From assembly GCF_000003605.2 (NCBI RefSeq), contig NW_003123910.1, forward strand, positions 71,260 through 110,210: DNA of 38,951 nucleotides. The letters run 5' to 3'. Numbering within the stretch: position 1 is the stretch's first letter; the number at the start of each line of letters is the position of its first letter. The notes under the pieces were generated by a model. That model searched no databases, was not told the origin of the DNA, and worked only from the letters and a program-made list of their open reading frames with translations. Of the stretch, positions 11,024 to 23,671 are shown in pieces. This stretch comes from Saccoglossus kowalevskii. Lineage: Eukaryota; Hemichordata; Enteropneusta; Harrimaniidae. The translations under genes and the position numbers were made by a program.

Positions 11024-12528
11024 ACCAGAACTATTACTAGTTCATTCTCATTTTATCCAGCCTGAATCAGAATATGATACTTGTGTTTATAGCTATAGCA
11101 AGGACTTTGAGTTACCTAATCAAGCAAGCTCCTGCAATTTAATAAGTTTTACAGTATTGACATGGTGCCAGGCATGTCTGGAGGGAATTCAATTTATAAT
11201 TTTAACAATTCAGAGGGGATTTTTTTTGGAACTTTTTTAGTTTTATTTGCAATTTTTTCTTGACTGTATAAATATATGAATGGGACATTATTAAATCCAA
11301 CCCTTGCAACTGATGTGAATTCTATGAACAAAATACTAATTTTATTATTAGCACAAAAGGAATAAATTGATGTGTGTATATAAAGAGTTTACTGCAGCAA
11401 TTCATGTTCTACCCGGCATGAAATCTTCAACTTAAGGGTATTTTTTTCACATAATTGTTGTCTTGCTAGCTTACTACATTTGTCCAAACATTGCGCTAAC
11501 TGTTAAATATTGTCCCCCAACAGACTACATTTTGGTTTTGCATTTCAAATTTGATCATTTTTAGTTCAAAATGGCTGCCCTATGGTTTCTATGGATACAA
11601 GTATGAGTTGAGATTATGGGATATTATCAAGGTTGCAATATGCATCATGCAGACAGATGATTTGCTTTAAAACAAGTTTGATCGTTGCAACTCCTTTAAA
11701 TGAGGAAAGGTGGTACTTCCTCCTGTTGCTGTAACCCCCTAATTGTTTACTCTGGTGGTGTTATATTAGTATTCAACGCCATTCATACAGACTCTTCTCA
11801 CACTGTGTTCAATTTTTGTTTGAACTTGACCAGCATTTATTGAAATTGAGTGACTACAAATTACTTGAATACATTATGCAGCTTGTGTACATTGAGGGCG
11901 CTTCACTGCATAATATTAGAGTTTAGGGATACAAAATGGACATTAAATGTAATCTACTGTTAAACTTGTACTGTTTTATTCAATTGTGTTTCTCATCGAC
12001 AGATGTTCTGTTTATAAACAAGTATGCAAGGCTATGGTGGTGTTCCTGTCTGTAGCTCTACGGCCATAACATAACTTGTAGTCATGGCTTTATAGTATTT
12101 TTTTTAACCTAATAAAACAGAGTTAATTCCTCTCAGGAAATTTGAAACAAAAACAAAATTTGCTCATCCTAATTAAAACCATATTAAACTAAATCAATTT
12201 TGACACATTGATGTTCACCAATGCATTGTGAATTCTTGCTTGGTTTTCAATATCTGTATGTGTAATTTTGACCTGTGACAATCATTGGGTAATTGCAGGA
12301 TATAAACCTTGGCTGCCATGTACCCTATTAGTCAAGATTTGCGGGCATCAAGAAAGTGTGTCCTTTTGATCCAAAATGAAATATAGAAAAAATGTGCCAT
12401 TCAAAAGATAAACACGGTGCCTCTATAGACGGGTCTCAAAATGTTCAAATTTGCATTGAAACTGCACACTGCTTTTACACACTATTGTTAATTAATGCTG
12501 CACAGAACATGCAACTATGTACAATAAA
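11024..12528 (+). other. Probable PPP6R 3' UTR with candidate poly(A) signals
   Basis: The region after the stop is AT-rich without open coding potential. AATAAA hexamers on the + strand lie at 11361-11366, 12111-12116 and 12523-12528. Which of them is used cannot be decided from sequence. Confidence 0.4.
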
Positions 12529-15055
12529 GCAAACATTTTTTTAAATAGAAATTTATGTATATGGAATAAGCTTCTTGAATTTTTCCTGACCCAAGCATTG
12601 TACGAGATTCATACCCCAAATAATTGTCAATCGAGACATTTGAACTTTATGGCGTGTCTTTTATCATACCATTTGGGATTCATAGCATCTACTTCGCAAT
12701 TGTAAATGTTTTGTACATTCGTTCTTTTACTCACATAATCACTTGATTTACAACCCAGGGTAAAAGTCAAGAAAACATTTCCTTACAATAATATTTCATG
12801 GGAGCATAAAAATATGCTTCTGATGAAAGCAGAGAAATTTAGCTGATGCATGTGCTCCTAGATAGTAGAATAGTTTACTACCTGAGTGTATATCTGATAT
12901 TCAAGTTAACAGTTTTTTATTCAATAAGTGTTTTAGTCATCAGTGTGATAACCCATACCTGTGAAGGTTTGTCAAACCTAAGCAGGATACAAGTGCCTAA
13001 ATTATACGTTGTTTACTGTGTGTAGTTATTGGATATGTCATTTACATATTTATCCTTCCCTACCTATGCCATTATGTCCCTCTTGAGTCAATGTTTTTAT
13101 CTTCTTTTAGACATTCCATTTGACAGCTTTATCCCCTCCACCCCATCAAATAGGATTGTTTGCACACTTGTGTAGATGTGGCTGTATTAATGTCTGGTAG
13201 TGCTGTCTTCTAAACTGTTTCAGATGGCTATGATAAATCAACATGTGAAGACAAATTTATGCATTTTAAAGAACAGAATAATTTACAAGATAGCTTAGCT
13301 TGTCTTGCATTTCCCATTGTAAGTTAATCCCATGATTGCTTATCGTAATTCTTAGCTTTACAACAGTAAGTAACCATGAACAAGTCCATATTTTGAAAAA
13401 TTTACAACTTTTCTGTTAAAAATACTATAATTGGTTTTTTTTATATAATGCCTGTGTTTGAGATTAGTCACTTGTTTGCAACCAATCCAAGCATGTACAG
13501 ATATACATATTCAAATCAGGGAGTGTTCAACACAATTGGGATACAGTATTGTTTCATTATTTTTGCTCTCTGAAAAATACATTTTCCTATAAAAAAAAAA
13601 TGATCTTAAATAAAATATAAATAATAGTACTCTTGTTGCAGTGCATTATGGGAGATTTCCTGAAACAAATTTACACATTGATTCAAAGTTACTATTATAA
13701 TCAGATTGTTTATTATTGCATTTATATTCACAGTTTACTCAATTTTTTTTGGGGGGGGGGAAGGACATGAATATGTGAGAGGTTTTAACCGCTTCAAGCA
13801 ATCTGGGTTGGTTTTAACTGCCTTTTTCACTTACTTTCACATTTACTTTGGAATCAATCAAGAGAGTTTTTAATCTGACAGTATTGCCTGATTATTGGTT
13901 GAATGGGGTCACATGACAGTGTGTCAAGTCTGACCTTTAGATAGCAGCTGTTCAAACTTGTATTTAAAACTAATGACAAATGTATCAAGTATTGGTGCTT
14001 TTATGTGTGATCTCCAACTAATTCTGACAAACTTAGTTTTAAAACAGCTTTTTTGTGTGCATGTAATTTGTCCAATGTCGGGGAGGGGGTATCGTATATG
14101 AAAGACTTACTGTGTTTCAAAATATGCAGATTAGTTCAAGACTGATTTTTAACTTGAACCAGTGGTGCTTTGCTGAACCTGTAAAAATGAACCAAAACAA
14201 AAATAAATAAAACTGAGGGACTGAACAGAAAGAAGTAAAAAACTAGTTCTTGCCACATTATTGCGCTTAGATTTCTGCACTTATTTTTAAAACTTTTAAT
14301 TATTTTGTTGGTATTTACCTCAAATTGTATATATAAATCATGTTTATTTTATTCTTGTGGTTTTGGGTGACAGGTCTTATTCAGGATTATGATGCATATT
14401 TGTAACTGACAGGAAAAGGTTTATTGGAAATTGACTTTTGACTTGTCAATTTGGTTTCACCAGTTTAACTGCTTATGCCATATTCGTCCGTTTGCTTATG
14501 ACTACTTCAAACTGTCACATGTTTACCATTAAGTTTTTGATTGGCTGCTTGCCAGTCACATGTTCAACTTTGCTACTAAATATCCTAACAAGTAATTTTT
14601 TTATGTGTTTGCAAACTCAATTTTGATTAATAATGTGATTCAGTGTTGACAACTTGCATCAGGGTAAAGTTATTTTTAGGAAGAGATTTCAATTATCTTT
14701 GAATGACCTGTAATGTGTATTTTTAACAATACAACCGACTCTTTATATCACTATTGTAAGCTAAGTTCAGATTTAGTCAAGCTTATTTTCTTAACCCTCT
14801 CTTCTTCCCTCCTATGTCCAACTATCTCCTGAAATACTGCTATTTTATTTCATTTTGTACAATGTTTGAAATTGGAAGAGTTTGTAGCAAGAGTGAGTTA
14901 GTGATGAGAGCTGTTTTCGTCACTACACTTGTCATTATCTGTGTTTTAATAAATTGCAGTATCGTCACATGTGTCGTTATTATTGTTAACTTTGAAGTAT
15001 TTAAGTAGTACACAGATTGCTTTACAGACATTTGTAAAATGTCTCCTGAATCATT
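12529..15055. other. Intergenic DNA, no gene seen
   Basis: AT-rich sequence between the two convergent genes. It contains homopolymer runs (T then G at about 13743-13760). No spliced or single-exon coding region is convincing; open frames here are short and have no recognisable motifs. Confidence 0.6.
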
Positions 15056-15059
15056 GTCT

Positions 15060-15855
15060 GAACTGCCAGTTCCATGTACACGCAAACTCCACACTGCCAG
15101 TTCTGAGTGCACACAAACTCCACACTGCCAGTTCCGTGTACACAAAAACTCCACATTGCCAGTTCCGTGTACACACAAACTCCACATTGCCAGTTCCGTG
15201 TACACACAAACTCCACACTGCCAGTTCAGTGTACACGCAAACTCCACACTGCCAGTTCTGAGTACACGCAAACTCCACACTGCCAGTTTCGAGTATACAC
15301 AAACTCCACACTGCCAGTTCCGTGTACACGCAAACTCCACACTGCCAGTTCTGAGTGCACACAAACTCCACACTGCCAGTTCCGTGTACACAAAAACTCC
15401 ACATTGCCAGTTCCGTGTACACACAAACTCCACATTGCCAGTTCCGTGTACACACAAACTCCACACTGCCAGTTCAGTGTACACGCAAACTCCACACTGC
15501 CAGTTCTGAGTACACGCAAACTCCACACTGCCAGTTTCGAGTATACACAAACTCCACACTGCCAGTTCCGAGTACACGCAAACTCCACACTGCCAGTTCC
15601 GTGTACACACAAACTCCACACTGCCAGTTCCGTGTACACACAAACTCCACACTACCAGTTCCGTGTACACACAAACTCCACACTGCCAGTTCCGTGTACA
15701 CACAAACTCCACACTGCCAGTTTCGAGTATACACAAACTCCACACTGCCAGTTTCGAGTATACACAAACTCCACACTGCCAGTTTCGAGTATACACAAAC
15801 TCCACACTGCCAGTTTCGAGTATACACAAACTCCACACTGCCAGTTCTGAGTACA
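15060..15855. repeat. 31-bp minisatellite with 248-bp higher-order unit
   Basis: The unit is CTGCCAGTTCCGTGTACACA plus CAAACTCCACA (31 bp), about 26 copies with small variants. A run of variants starting at 15102 recurs at 15350, 248 bp (eight units) later. Because 31 bp is not a multiple of three and the unit lacks stops, several frames on both strands stay open; none is a real gene. Confidence 0.92.
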
Positions 15856-15943
15856 GGCAGGCGAAATTGTGTACAAGGTTTGAGAGCTGTGATTTGCATA
15901 TTCATAAGGTAAACATGGAAGAACATTACCAATCTGCATTTGT

Positions 15944-16812
15944 TTTAGAATGGAGGCACTGATTGGTTGGTTAGGTTAGGTTAGGTTTGGTTTGGTTTAC
16001 TACAGCCTTCTTGAGGTAACTACCAAGTGACTGGTTTTAGAATGGAGGCACTGATTGGTTGGTTAGGTTAGGTTAGGTTAGGTTAGGTTAGGTTTACTAC
16101 AGCCTTCTTGAGGTAACTACCAAGTGACTGGTTTTAGAATGGAGGCACTGATTGGTAGGTTAGGTTAGGTTAGGTTTACTACAGCCTTCTTGAGGTAACT
16201 ACCAAGTGACTGGTTTTAGAATGGAGGCACTGATTGGTAGGTTACTGTGTAAGTGCATTTTACTACAGCCTTCTTGACGTAACTACCAAGTGACTGGTTT
16301 TAGAATGGAGGCACTGATTGGTAGGTTAGGTTTACTACAGCCTTCTTGACGTAACTACCAAGTGACTGGTTTTAGAATGGAGGCACTGATTGGTAGGTTA
16401 GGTTTACTACAGCCTTCTTGACGTAACTACCAAGTGACTGGTTTTAGAATGGAGGCACTGATTGGTAGGTTAGGTTTACTACAGCCTTCTTGACGTAACT
16501 ACCAAGTGACTGGTTTTAGAATGGAGGCACTGATTGGTAGGTTAGGTTAGGTTTACTACAGCCTTCTTGACGTAACTACCAAGTGACTGGTTTTAGAATG
16601 GAGGCACTGATTGGTAGGTTAGGTTTACTACAGCCTTCTTGACGTAACTACCAAGTGACTGGTTTTAGAATGGAGGCACTGATTGGTAGGTTAGGTTTAC
16701 TACAGCCTTCTTGACGTAACTACCAAGTGACTGGTTTTAGAATGGAGGCACTGATTGGTAGGTTAGGTTTACTACAGCCTTCTTGACGTAACTACCAAGT
16801 GACTGGTTTTAC
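15944..16812. repeat. 72-bp minisatellite with variable GGTTA run
   Basis: The unit contains GAATGGAGGCACTGATTGGT, a (GGTTA)n segment, TTTACTACAGCCTTCTTGA and ACCAAGTGACTGGTTTTA. The later copies are 72 bp apart; the first copies are longer because the GGTTA run is expanded (up to about six). Twelve or so copies. Confidence 0.9.
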
Positions 16813-17769
16813 AACAATGTAACACCATCATAGTGTCATCACCCAAAGATTCTCTGGACCAGTGGAAACGAAATAAAAGGACAAATGTTTGTCAAGTCAA
16901 CTAGACTGCTAATCCAACATTGTGCACATGAAAAACCAGTCTGCACAATTGGCGCCGTATTTAAGAAACTATGTCCAGTTGGGCAATCTTTAACAAGATG
17001 AGTAAATGGGTTACCGGTATTGCTGATGCTCAGTGTCATCTTTGCCATCCATTCATTTTGGGTACGAGTTAACAGCCACTTCCAATCAAATTATTACACT
17101 GAAATACACTTGGTAGAATCAAAAATGGATATTTTATTTAAAATATCAGGCATAATATATACATACAAAACTGCACACTTTCTTGTGAATAAGTAACAAC
17201 AGATTATTGAATTTTCCCAGCATACAATTTTAATCATGTGCATAACGGAAATATACTAATTATTATGCATAAATGTATGAATACTATTGCATAGGTTATT
17301 CCAAATATACCCCTCTGTGGTAATAGTGGAACAATCTATAATTTACAAATCAGACCTTTCTTTGCTATGTAATATTTGTACTACCAGCTACCAGGTGACT
17401 AATCTATATTAAACTCCTAGCTCACCATTAGATACTCTAACAATTGTGGGTAAACAATTGAGAATTGTTCTCCTGGGAGAAAAATTACAAAAACAAAAAA
17501 CATGTATATGTAACAAAAAAAGGCACTCTTTTGATTCCATAGTTTCTAATGGTAAATCCCTAAGATTGCATATGACAAATTTACAGAGCAGTGGTGAATC
17601 AATTTATGTTTGTTAACCCACACAGTGTGAAGTCTATTCTGCAAATTCAAATGTACATCTCATTATATACAATTTCAAAGCAATTTAACAGAACAGAAAT
17701 AATATGTTGCAGTTTAATGCTGATATTGGACGGATAAAAGTAGTGCCCCCCCCCCCATGCTTAATCAAA

Positions 17770-18848
17770 GAAAGCTTAGAAAGAACTCCCGTGTGCTGAG
17801 AGTATTGAAGACACATTAAAAATTAATTCAAAATTACTAGTACATGAGATATTGATGGAAAAGCTGAAAACTAATTATGTAAATCAGGTAACTAATATGA
17901 ACAGAACAACAAAATTATGAATTATTATGCTAATTAGAGAATTAATATGAACAAATTTTAACCCAAAATTAATCAGGCCTGTCTATTGTCCTAGAGCATT
18001 TATGTACCAAATTTTATTCAAATGTGATGATCAGTGTTAATTATGTTAATTAGGTGATTAATAAGCATAAATATTTACCAAAAACTAATTGGGTTTCTGC
18101 ATAGTTCTCTTTAAAAGTTTCATTAAAATCCAATTTGTGTTTTTTATATATCAGTGGAACATTATGCAAATTAGGTAATTAATATCCAATTAAAACTAAT
18201 CAGGTGTCTGCATAATCCTAGATCTATGTAGCAAGTCTCATTGAAATATGATGATTACTACTTGATATATCAAAAGCTGAACATTAACTAATAATGCAAA
18301 TTAGGTAATTAATATGTACTGATATTACCCTAAAAACTATCAGGTCTGTGCAGTGTCCTATGACATCTATGTACCAAGTGTCATTGAAATGTGATGATTA
18401 CTACTTGAAATATCAAAAGCTGAAAATTAATTAATTATGCAAATTAGCTAATTAATATATACTGATATTACCCTAAAAACTATCAGGTTTGTGCAGTGTC
18501 CTATGACATCTATGTACCAAGTTTTATTGAAATGTGATATCAGTGGAAAAGCCGAAAATTGATTAATCATTATGCAAATTAGGTAATTAATATTGCACAG
18601 ATTTTTACCCAAAACTAATCAAATCTGCGCATTAGTTTGGAGCATCCGTGTGCCAAGATTCATCAAAATCTAATGAGTGGTTCTTTAGCTATCAGTGGAA
18701 CAGCGAATTATTATGCAAATTAGGTAATTAATATGCATGGATTTTTACCAAAACCTAATCAAATCTGCGCATTGACCCAGAGCATATATGCACCAAGTTT
18801 CATCAAAAATCAATGTATGGTTCTTGAGATATCAGTGGAACAGATGGA

Positions 18849-18902
<54 letters not shown>

Positions 18903-18947
18903 CTGCAAAGACTCCCTTTTTGTGCTTCACACATGGGAGTCAAAAAA
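17770..18947 (-). mobile_element. Tandem-core element 2 (Helentron/pearl-like)
   Basis: In minus orientation it starts TTTTTGACTCCC with a stem-loop (18935-18941 pairing with 18910-18916), then (GT)n, then about eight diverged units of 120-145 bp, each with ATGCAAATTAGGTAATTAAT (plus strand) and a 'taccaagttt' segment. It ends near 17785-17790, where ACTCCCGTGTG repeats the terminal arm. The 3' hairpin is not clear. No coding capacity. Confidence 0.55.
18848..18899. repeat. (CA)n microsatellite
   Basis: Nearly pure CA dinucleotide run inside tandem-core element 2, next to its stem-loop. Confidence 0.95.
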
Positions 18948-20049
18948 CAGGTGAATACAACTAGCAGCTGCATGAGGCCAACACATAATATATTACAAGA
19001 AATATACACACATTAGGAGATTAAAAACCAAAAAGAAAAACGTACAACAACATTTTTGGATTCTCACTAATTAAGGTTTTACAGAGAAAAACTACGGTAA
19101 CATAAATGTTGCATAATAATGTTCTCACTTTTGTGTCATTCTCAAAGGTCATATTTGTGTTACTAGGAAACAATAAAAAACAAAAAAAATATGACATTAA
19201 TTTAAGCGATGCAACCTGTGTGACTATTTATATTGTTAGATTATAAATTCAAGTGAATATCTAACCCTACGCTGAAATTGTACAAGTCTCAGTCTTCAGA
19301 GAAAATGTTGTTAATAGAACAAATATAGTAACTTGTGTTATAATTATCACACTAGTACTTAGCAGATAAGGGTTTGGTCTGAAATCCTGAAGAAGATACT
19401 GATGTAATCAGAATATCATGCAAATAATCGCCTCTGTCTTTTTTGCTGGAATTTAATACTTACTGTTGGACATGGACGGAATCTTGTCAGCAAATTGTGC
19501 ATCAAATACGTATAAGGGACAACATCAAAAGTTCAATGTCGGATAAAAAACTTAATTCCATTAGTTTTTTCCCCAACCCCCTAGCCCCCACTGAAACTTA
19601 ATTGATAAATATATACATTCACCATTAAATACAAATTGACACTCAGACAGTAGTATGGCATAGCAGTTGGTTCTAGGTGCATGCCCTGAAATTGACCTCA
19701 TTGGATGCACATATTTACACTCGGACAAAACCATTTTCTCGTCTTGGATGTGTTTTTTTTCATTTCCTGTTATTTTTTTCCATGATTGGATAGAAAAAAA
19801 ATGAACTACAAATACTCCATGATTTTTTTGACTTCATTAAAAAATAAAATCGTTTTTGTAGGATGGAAACTTTTTAAAGTCAAAACCCCCCACCCCCAAA
19901 CTAAAGCAAATAAGTTTTTTATCCGACATCGATCTTTTGACGTTCTCCCTAAGGTAGTATCAGAGTAAATCTTGTTTTGATTAACAGTGCATAGCGCCCT
20001 CATACACTCAAATGAGGAAAACACTACAGCAACAAATTATAAACGGTCA
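18948..20049. other. Intergenic, probable EFCAB6 3' UTR side
   Basis: AT-rich sequence after the minus-strand stop. No convincing minus-strand AATAAA is close to the stop, so the transcript end is not placed. No gene is seen. Confidence 0.4.
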
Positions 20050-20325
20050 CTATGGTTTTAAGTAAGCTCTGAGAAAGTCATTATAGGAGACTCTGCCTGA
20101 CATTTCCTTATCGTAGTAAGTCATTAAATGGAAAAATTCATCTTCTGATAAGTTGATATTGAACTGACGAAGCACGCTACGGAATTCCAATGGGGAGACT
20201 GTCCCTATGGCAGTAGTGTCAATTGCTCGGAATGTACGTCTCATCTGTTTCCAATTTTGTACAACGCACTCGCGTACTCTCAACATTGCCTCCATTAAGT
20301 TGTCACTCACCACACCTACTTTCAT
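20050..20325 (-). CDS. EFCAB6: EFCAB6 terminal exon, EF module 12 and stop
   Basis: The acceptor ttttttttag precedes 20325; stop TAG is at 20052-20050. It encodes MKVGVVSDNLMEAMLRVREC, WKQMRRTFRAI, loop DTTAIGTVSPLE and loop DKEMSGRVSYND, ending FLRAYLKP. The Met at the exon start is read as internal because the upstream frame continues into it. Confidence 0.9.
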   Translation of the reverse strand: MKVGVVSDNLMEAMLRVRECVVQNWKQMRRTFRAIDTTAIGTVSPLEFRSVLRQFNINLSEDEFFHLMTYYDKEMSGRVSYNDFLRAYLKP

Positions 20326-23300
20326 CTAAAAAAAATGGGATTGGAAAATTAGATTTGAGGGGTCACCAACAATTTTTTTATTTTTAAACCTGACTTAATT
20401 GTTTAAGATTACTAGATAAAGCACCCGAAGTAAGCCATATTTTCTCTATTAGTAACACATGCATTTACATAAATTATAGCAGTGTTTCTATGGTAAAAAT
20501 TCAGTGGAATTGATTCAGTAAAAATGCTTCTATTAGATATAAGGTTCTAACAGAACAAACACAACACAGGTATTTTACAAAGTGTACAGGAAAAAATTAT
20601 ATCATGTAAATTAATACTTGATTGACCAATCAAAATGTTCATACTAGTGGCTTTGTGCATTAAGTCCAGGAACAAGCCAATAATTCATTATCTGCCATAG
20701 AGGGCGCTATCAATGAAATGAGCCAAGGTATCAAGTCCATACATTTACTACAAATTTAACTCACCGGCACCCTGGTTGGATGGATCTGTTTTCTCTGTAA
20801 CAATCTATCTGTATTATCTGTTGACTCTTCTTCTGTGATTGGTTTTAATCGTAGAACAAAATTACGCAGGAAGGAATTATAATTAAATCTAAAATAGAAA
20901 ACAACACTACAGTTATAGGCATGCTTCTGAGGACGTCACTGTAAGTATTTTTGTTTATAATTGAAATAACTCGCGGAAAATGAATGAAGTTTATTTCACT
21001 ATAAAACATATATACAGATAATATACAAATGAAGTTGATATATAAACAAATGAGTAAATAAAAAATAAGTGTATAATTTGAATTTTAAATATATATAAAT
21101 GATGTCACATCAAATCACAAACTAGTGCTGATCAATTTGGCTCATTAATGCCAAATTACACAAATCACACCACAGTGTGGCACCCTATAGTAATACTGTC
21201 AGGACATCTGGGACAATTTAGACAGCGGAGTCAGCGATTTCCTTAAATTTGACTTCCATCAAATCGTGAAAAATTTTTGCAGCGAAAACAACATGAGAAC
21301 ATCAATAAGTGGTGGACATATCCCATCATACATTTCATCTAAGTTTATGGTGGACATATCCCATCATACATTTCATCTAAGTTTATGATGGACATATCCT
21401 ATCATACATTTCATCTAAGTTTATGGTTGACATATCCCATCATACATTTCATCTAAGTTTATGATGGACATATCCTATCATACATTTCATCTAAGTTTAT
21501 GATGGACATATCCTATCATACATTTCATCTAAGTTTATGGTTGACATATCCCATCATACATTTCATCTAAGTTTATGATGGACATATCCTATCATACATT
21601 TCATCTAAGTTTATGATGGACATATCCCATCATACATTTCATCTAAGTTTATGGTGGACATATCCCATCATACATTTCATCTAAGTTTATGGTGGACATA
21701 TCCCATCATACATTTCATCTAAATTTATGATGGACATATCCCATCATACATTTCATCTAAGTTTATGATGGACATATCCCATCATACATTTCATCTAAGT
21801 TTATGATGGACATATCCTATCATACATTTCATCTAAGTTTATGGTTGACATATCCCATCATACATTTCATCTAAATTTATGATGGACATATCCCATCATA
21901 CATTTTATCCAAGTTTATGATGGACATATCCCATCATACATTTCATCTAAGTTTATGGTGGACATATTCCATCATACATTTCATCTAAGTTTATGGTGGA
22001 CGGACATATCCCATCATACATTTCACCTAAGTTTATGGTGGACATATCCCATCATACATTTCATCTAAGTTTATGGTGGACATATCCCATCATACATTTC
22101 ATCTAAGTTTATGATGGACATATCCCATCATACATTTCATGGTTGACATATCCCATCATACATTTCATCTAAGTCTGTGATGGATCATTAAGCCACACAT
22201 TAATCAACTTACTTTCCATTTTCTTGTAAATCATATTTCTGCATGAGTTGTTGGAATTCATCCGCTGGCAGATAAAGCTGAAACTGTTCCATAATATCTG
22301 ATGATAAAACAGAGTTAAGTAAATTACATAAATTGGAAAGCACTCTCATAACAAAATTAAAAAAACATGTACATGTACTTGGTAATGTAGAATACTGAAT
22401 GCTGAAACCAAATCTGTACATGGTCACCAAGTGGCTATGCATTCTTGCATTCTCTGTGGCAGCGAGCCATGAACGTTCTACATTGCTATGACGCACATTA
22501 TACCATGTATTGCTATGCACTGACCGATGAAAACCGCTAAAGTCCAGTCACAGCACAAACTATGAGAACAACTAAATTTATACATGTTGCACATGTACTG
22601 TTTTTTGTGAGTTTTCGACCATTGTTTCCACTGGTTGTGGTTGCAAGGCAGTGAAAATCCTGAGAATATCTCCATGGGCCAGCACATGGCAATGTTAAAA
22701 TATTTAAAAATAAGTGTGTAGACACTCATACATGTGTTGTCTATTGTTTTTATAATTTTAATTATTTTAACAAACTCACCTCTGAAATCATAAATGTCAA
22801 TTTCACCGCTGTCATTGTCATCTTTCAGTCGACACATTTTCTGGATGTCTTGCCAATATTTGTAGATTTTATCTTTTAGTTTTCTCTCAATGTTCTCAGC
22901 ATTTACCATTGGTGTTGTCGTACGGCGACCATACAAATCGGACTGTGGAGAGACGATAATAGTAAGAATCAAGACATCATTTCAAGGGCTTCGTCAGAAA
23001 CCAATTTAGGACCACAAATATGATTGAATCATAATCTGACCAAGTGATGTCATAAAGGAGAAAATTTGTTTTCATTCCCCTGATTTTTGCATGATTCAAA
23101 ACTTTACAGTAGTACTACTTATAGCAATACAATGTATGTTACCTTAGAAGTGAGATGTTACCATAGCAACACAATGTTTATAACCATTATTTCACAAGAG
23201 ACAAATTGAAATTGCAATTCATAAAACATTATCGAGGTAAAAATGAAACTGGATTGCTTTATGCATGTTGTTATTATTCAGAATATCCTATCAGCAGGAA

Positions 23301-23638
23301 TCTAAAGTTTTCCATTACTTACCATGCGGCTCATTCTACTACCGCTGCGCATTGTTGCCGAAGTTGATGGTCTGGACATCGCAGTACCAGGTGGATCATA
23401 ACCATTCGGTAATGTGGTAGAAAACTTGTTCAGGAATTTACGATATTCCAAGTTTCCAAATTTGTTGATATCAAGTGTAGACCAGAGTTTTTCAAACTAT
23501 ATAAGATAATAAGGCAATAAACAAACATGAATACAAGGCATTGTAAATGACATAGTTCCTGTTAATAATTCAGGTGCCTTCAACATTTTAGAATCAAATC
23601 ACCAGGATTAAGCTAAAAAGAATTTGAGATACACATTC

Positions 23639-23671
<33 letters not shown>

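Noticed and set aside
14840-15850. Long open frames on both strands (up to 332 residues) with EFVCTRNWQCGV-type repeats
   Set aside because: They are translations of the 31-bp minisatellite, which is open in several frames on both strands because its unit lacks stops; there are no splice or start signals.
15966-16095. Interstitial telomere made of TTAGG repeats
   Set aside because: The runs are short, sit inside a 72-bp minisatellite unit and vary with it, so a telomere origin is not needed.
20320-20325. ATG at the start of the last EFCAB6 exon as a true start codon
   Set aside because: A pyrimidine tract and AG precede it directly and the upstream exon joins in frame; it is best read as an internal Met.
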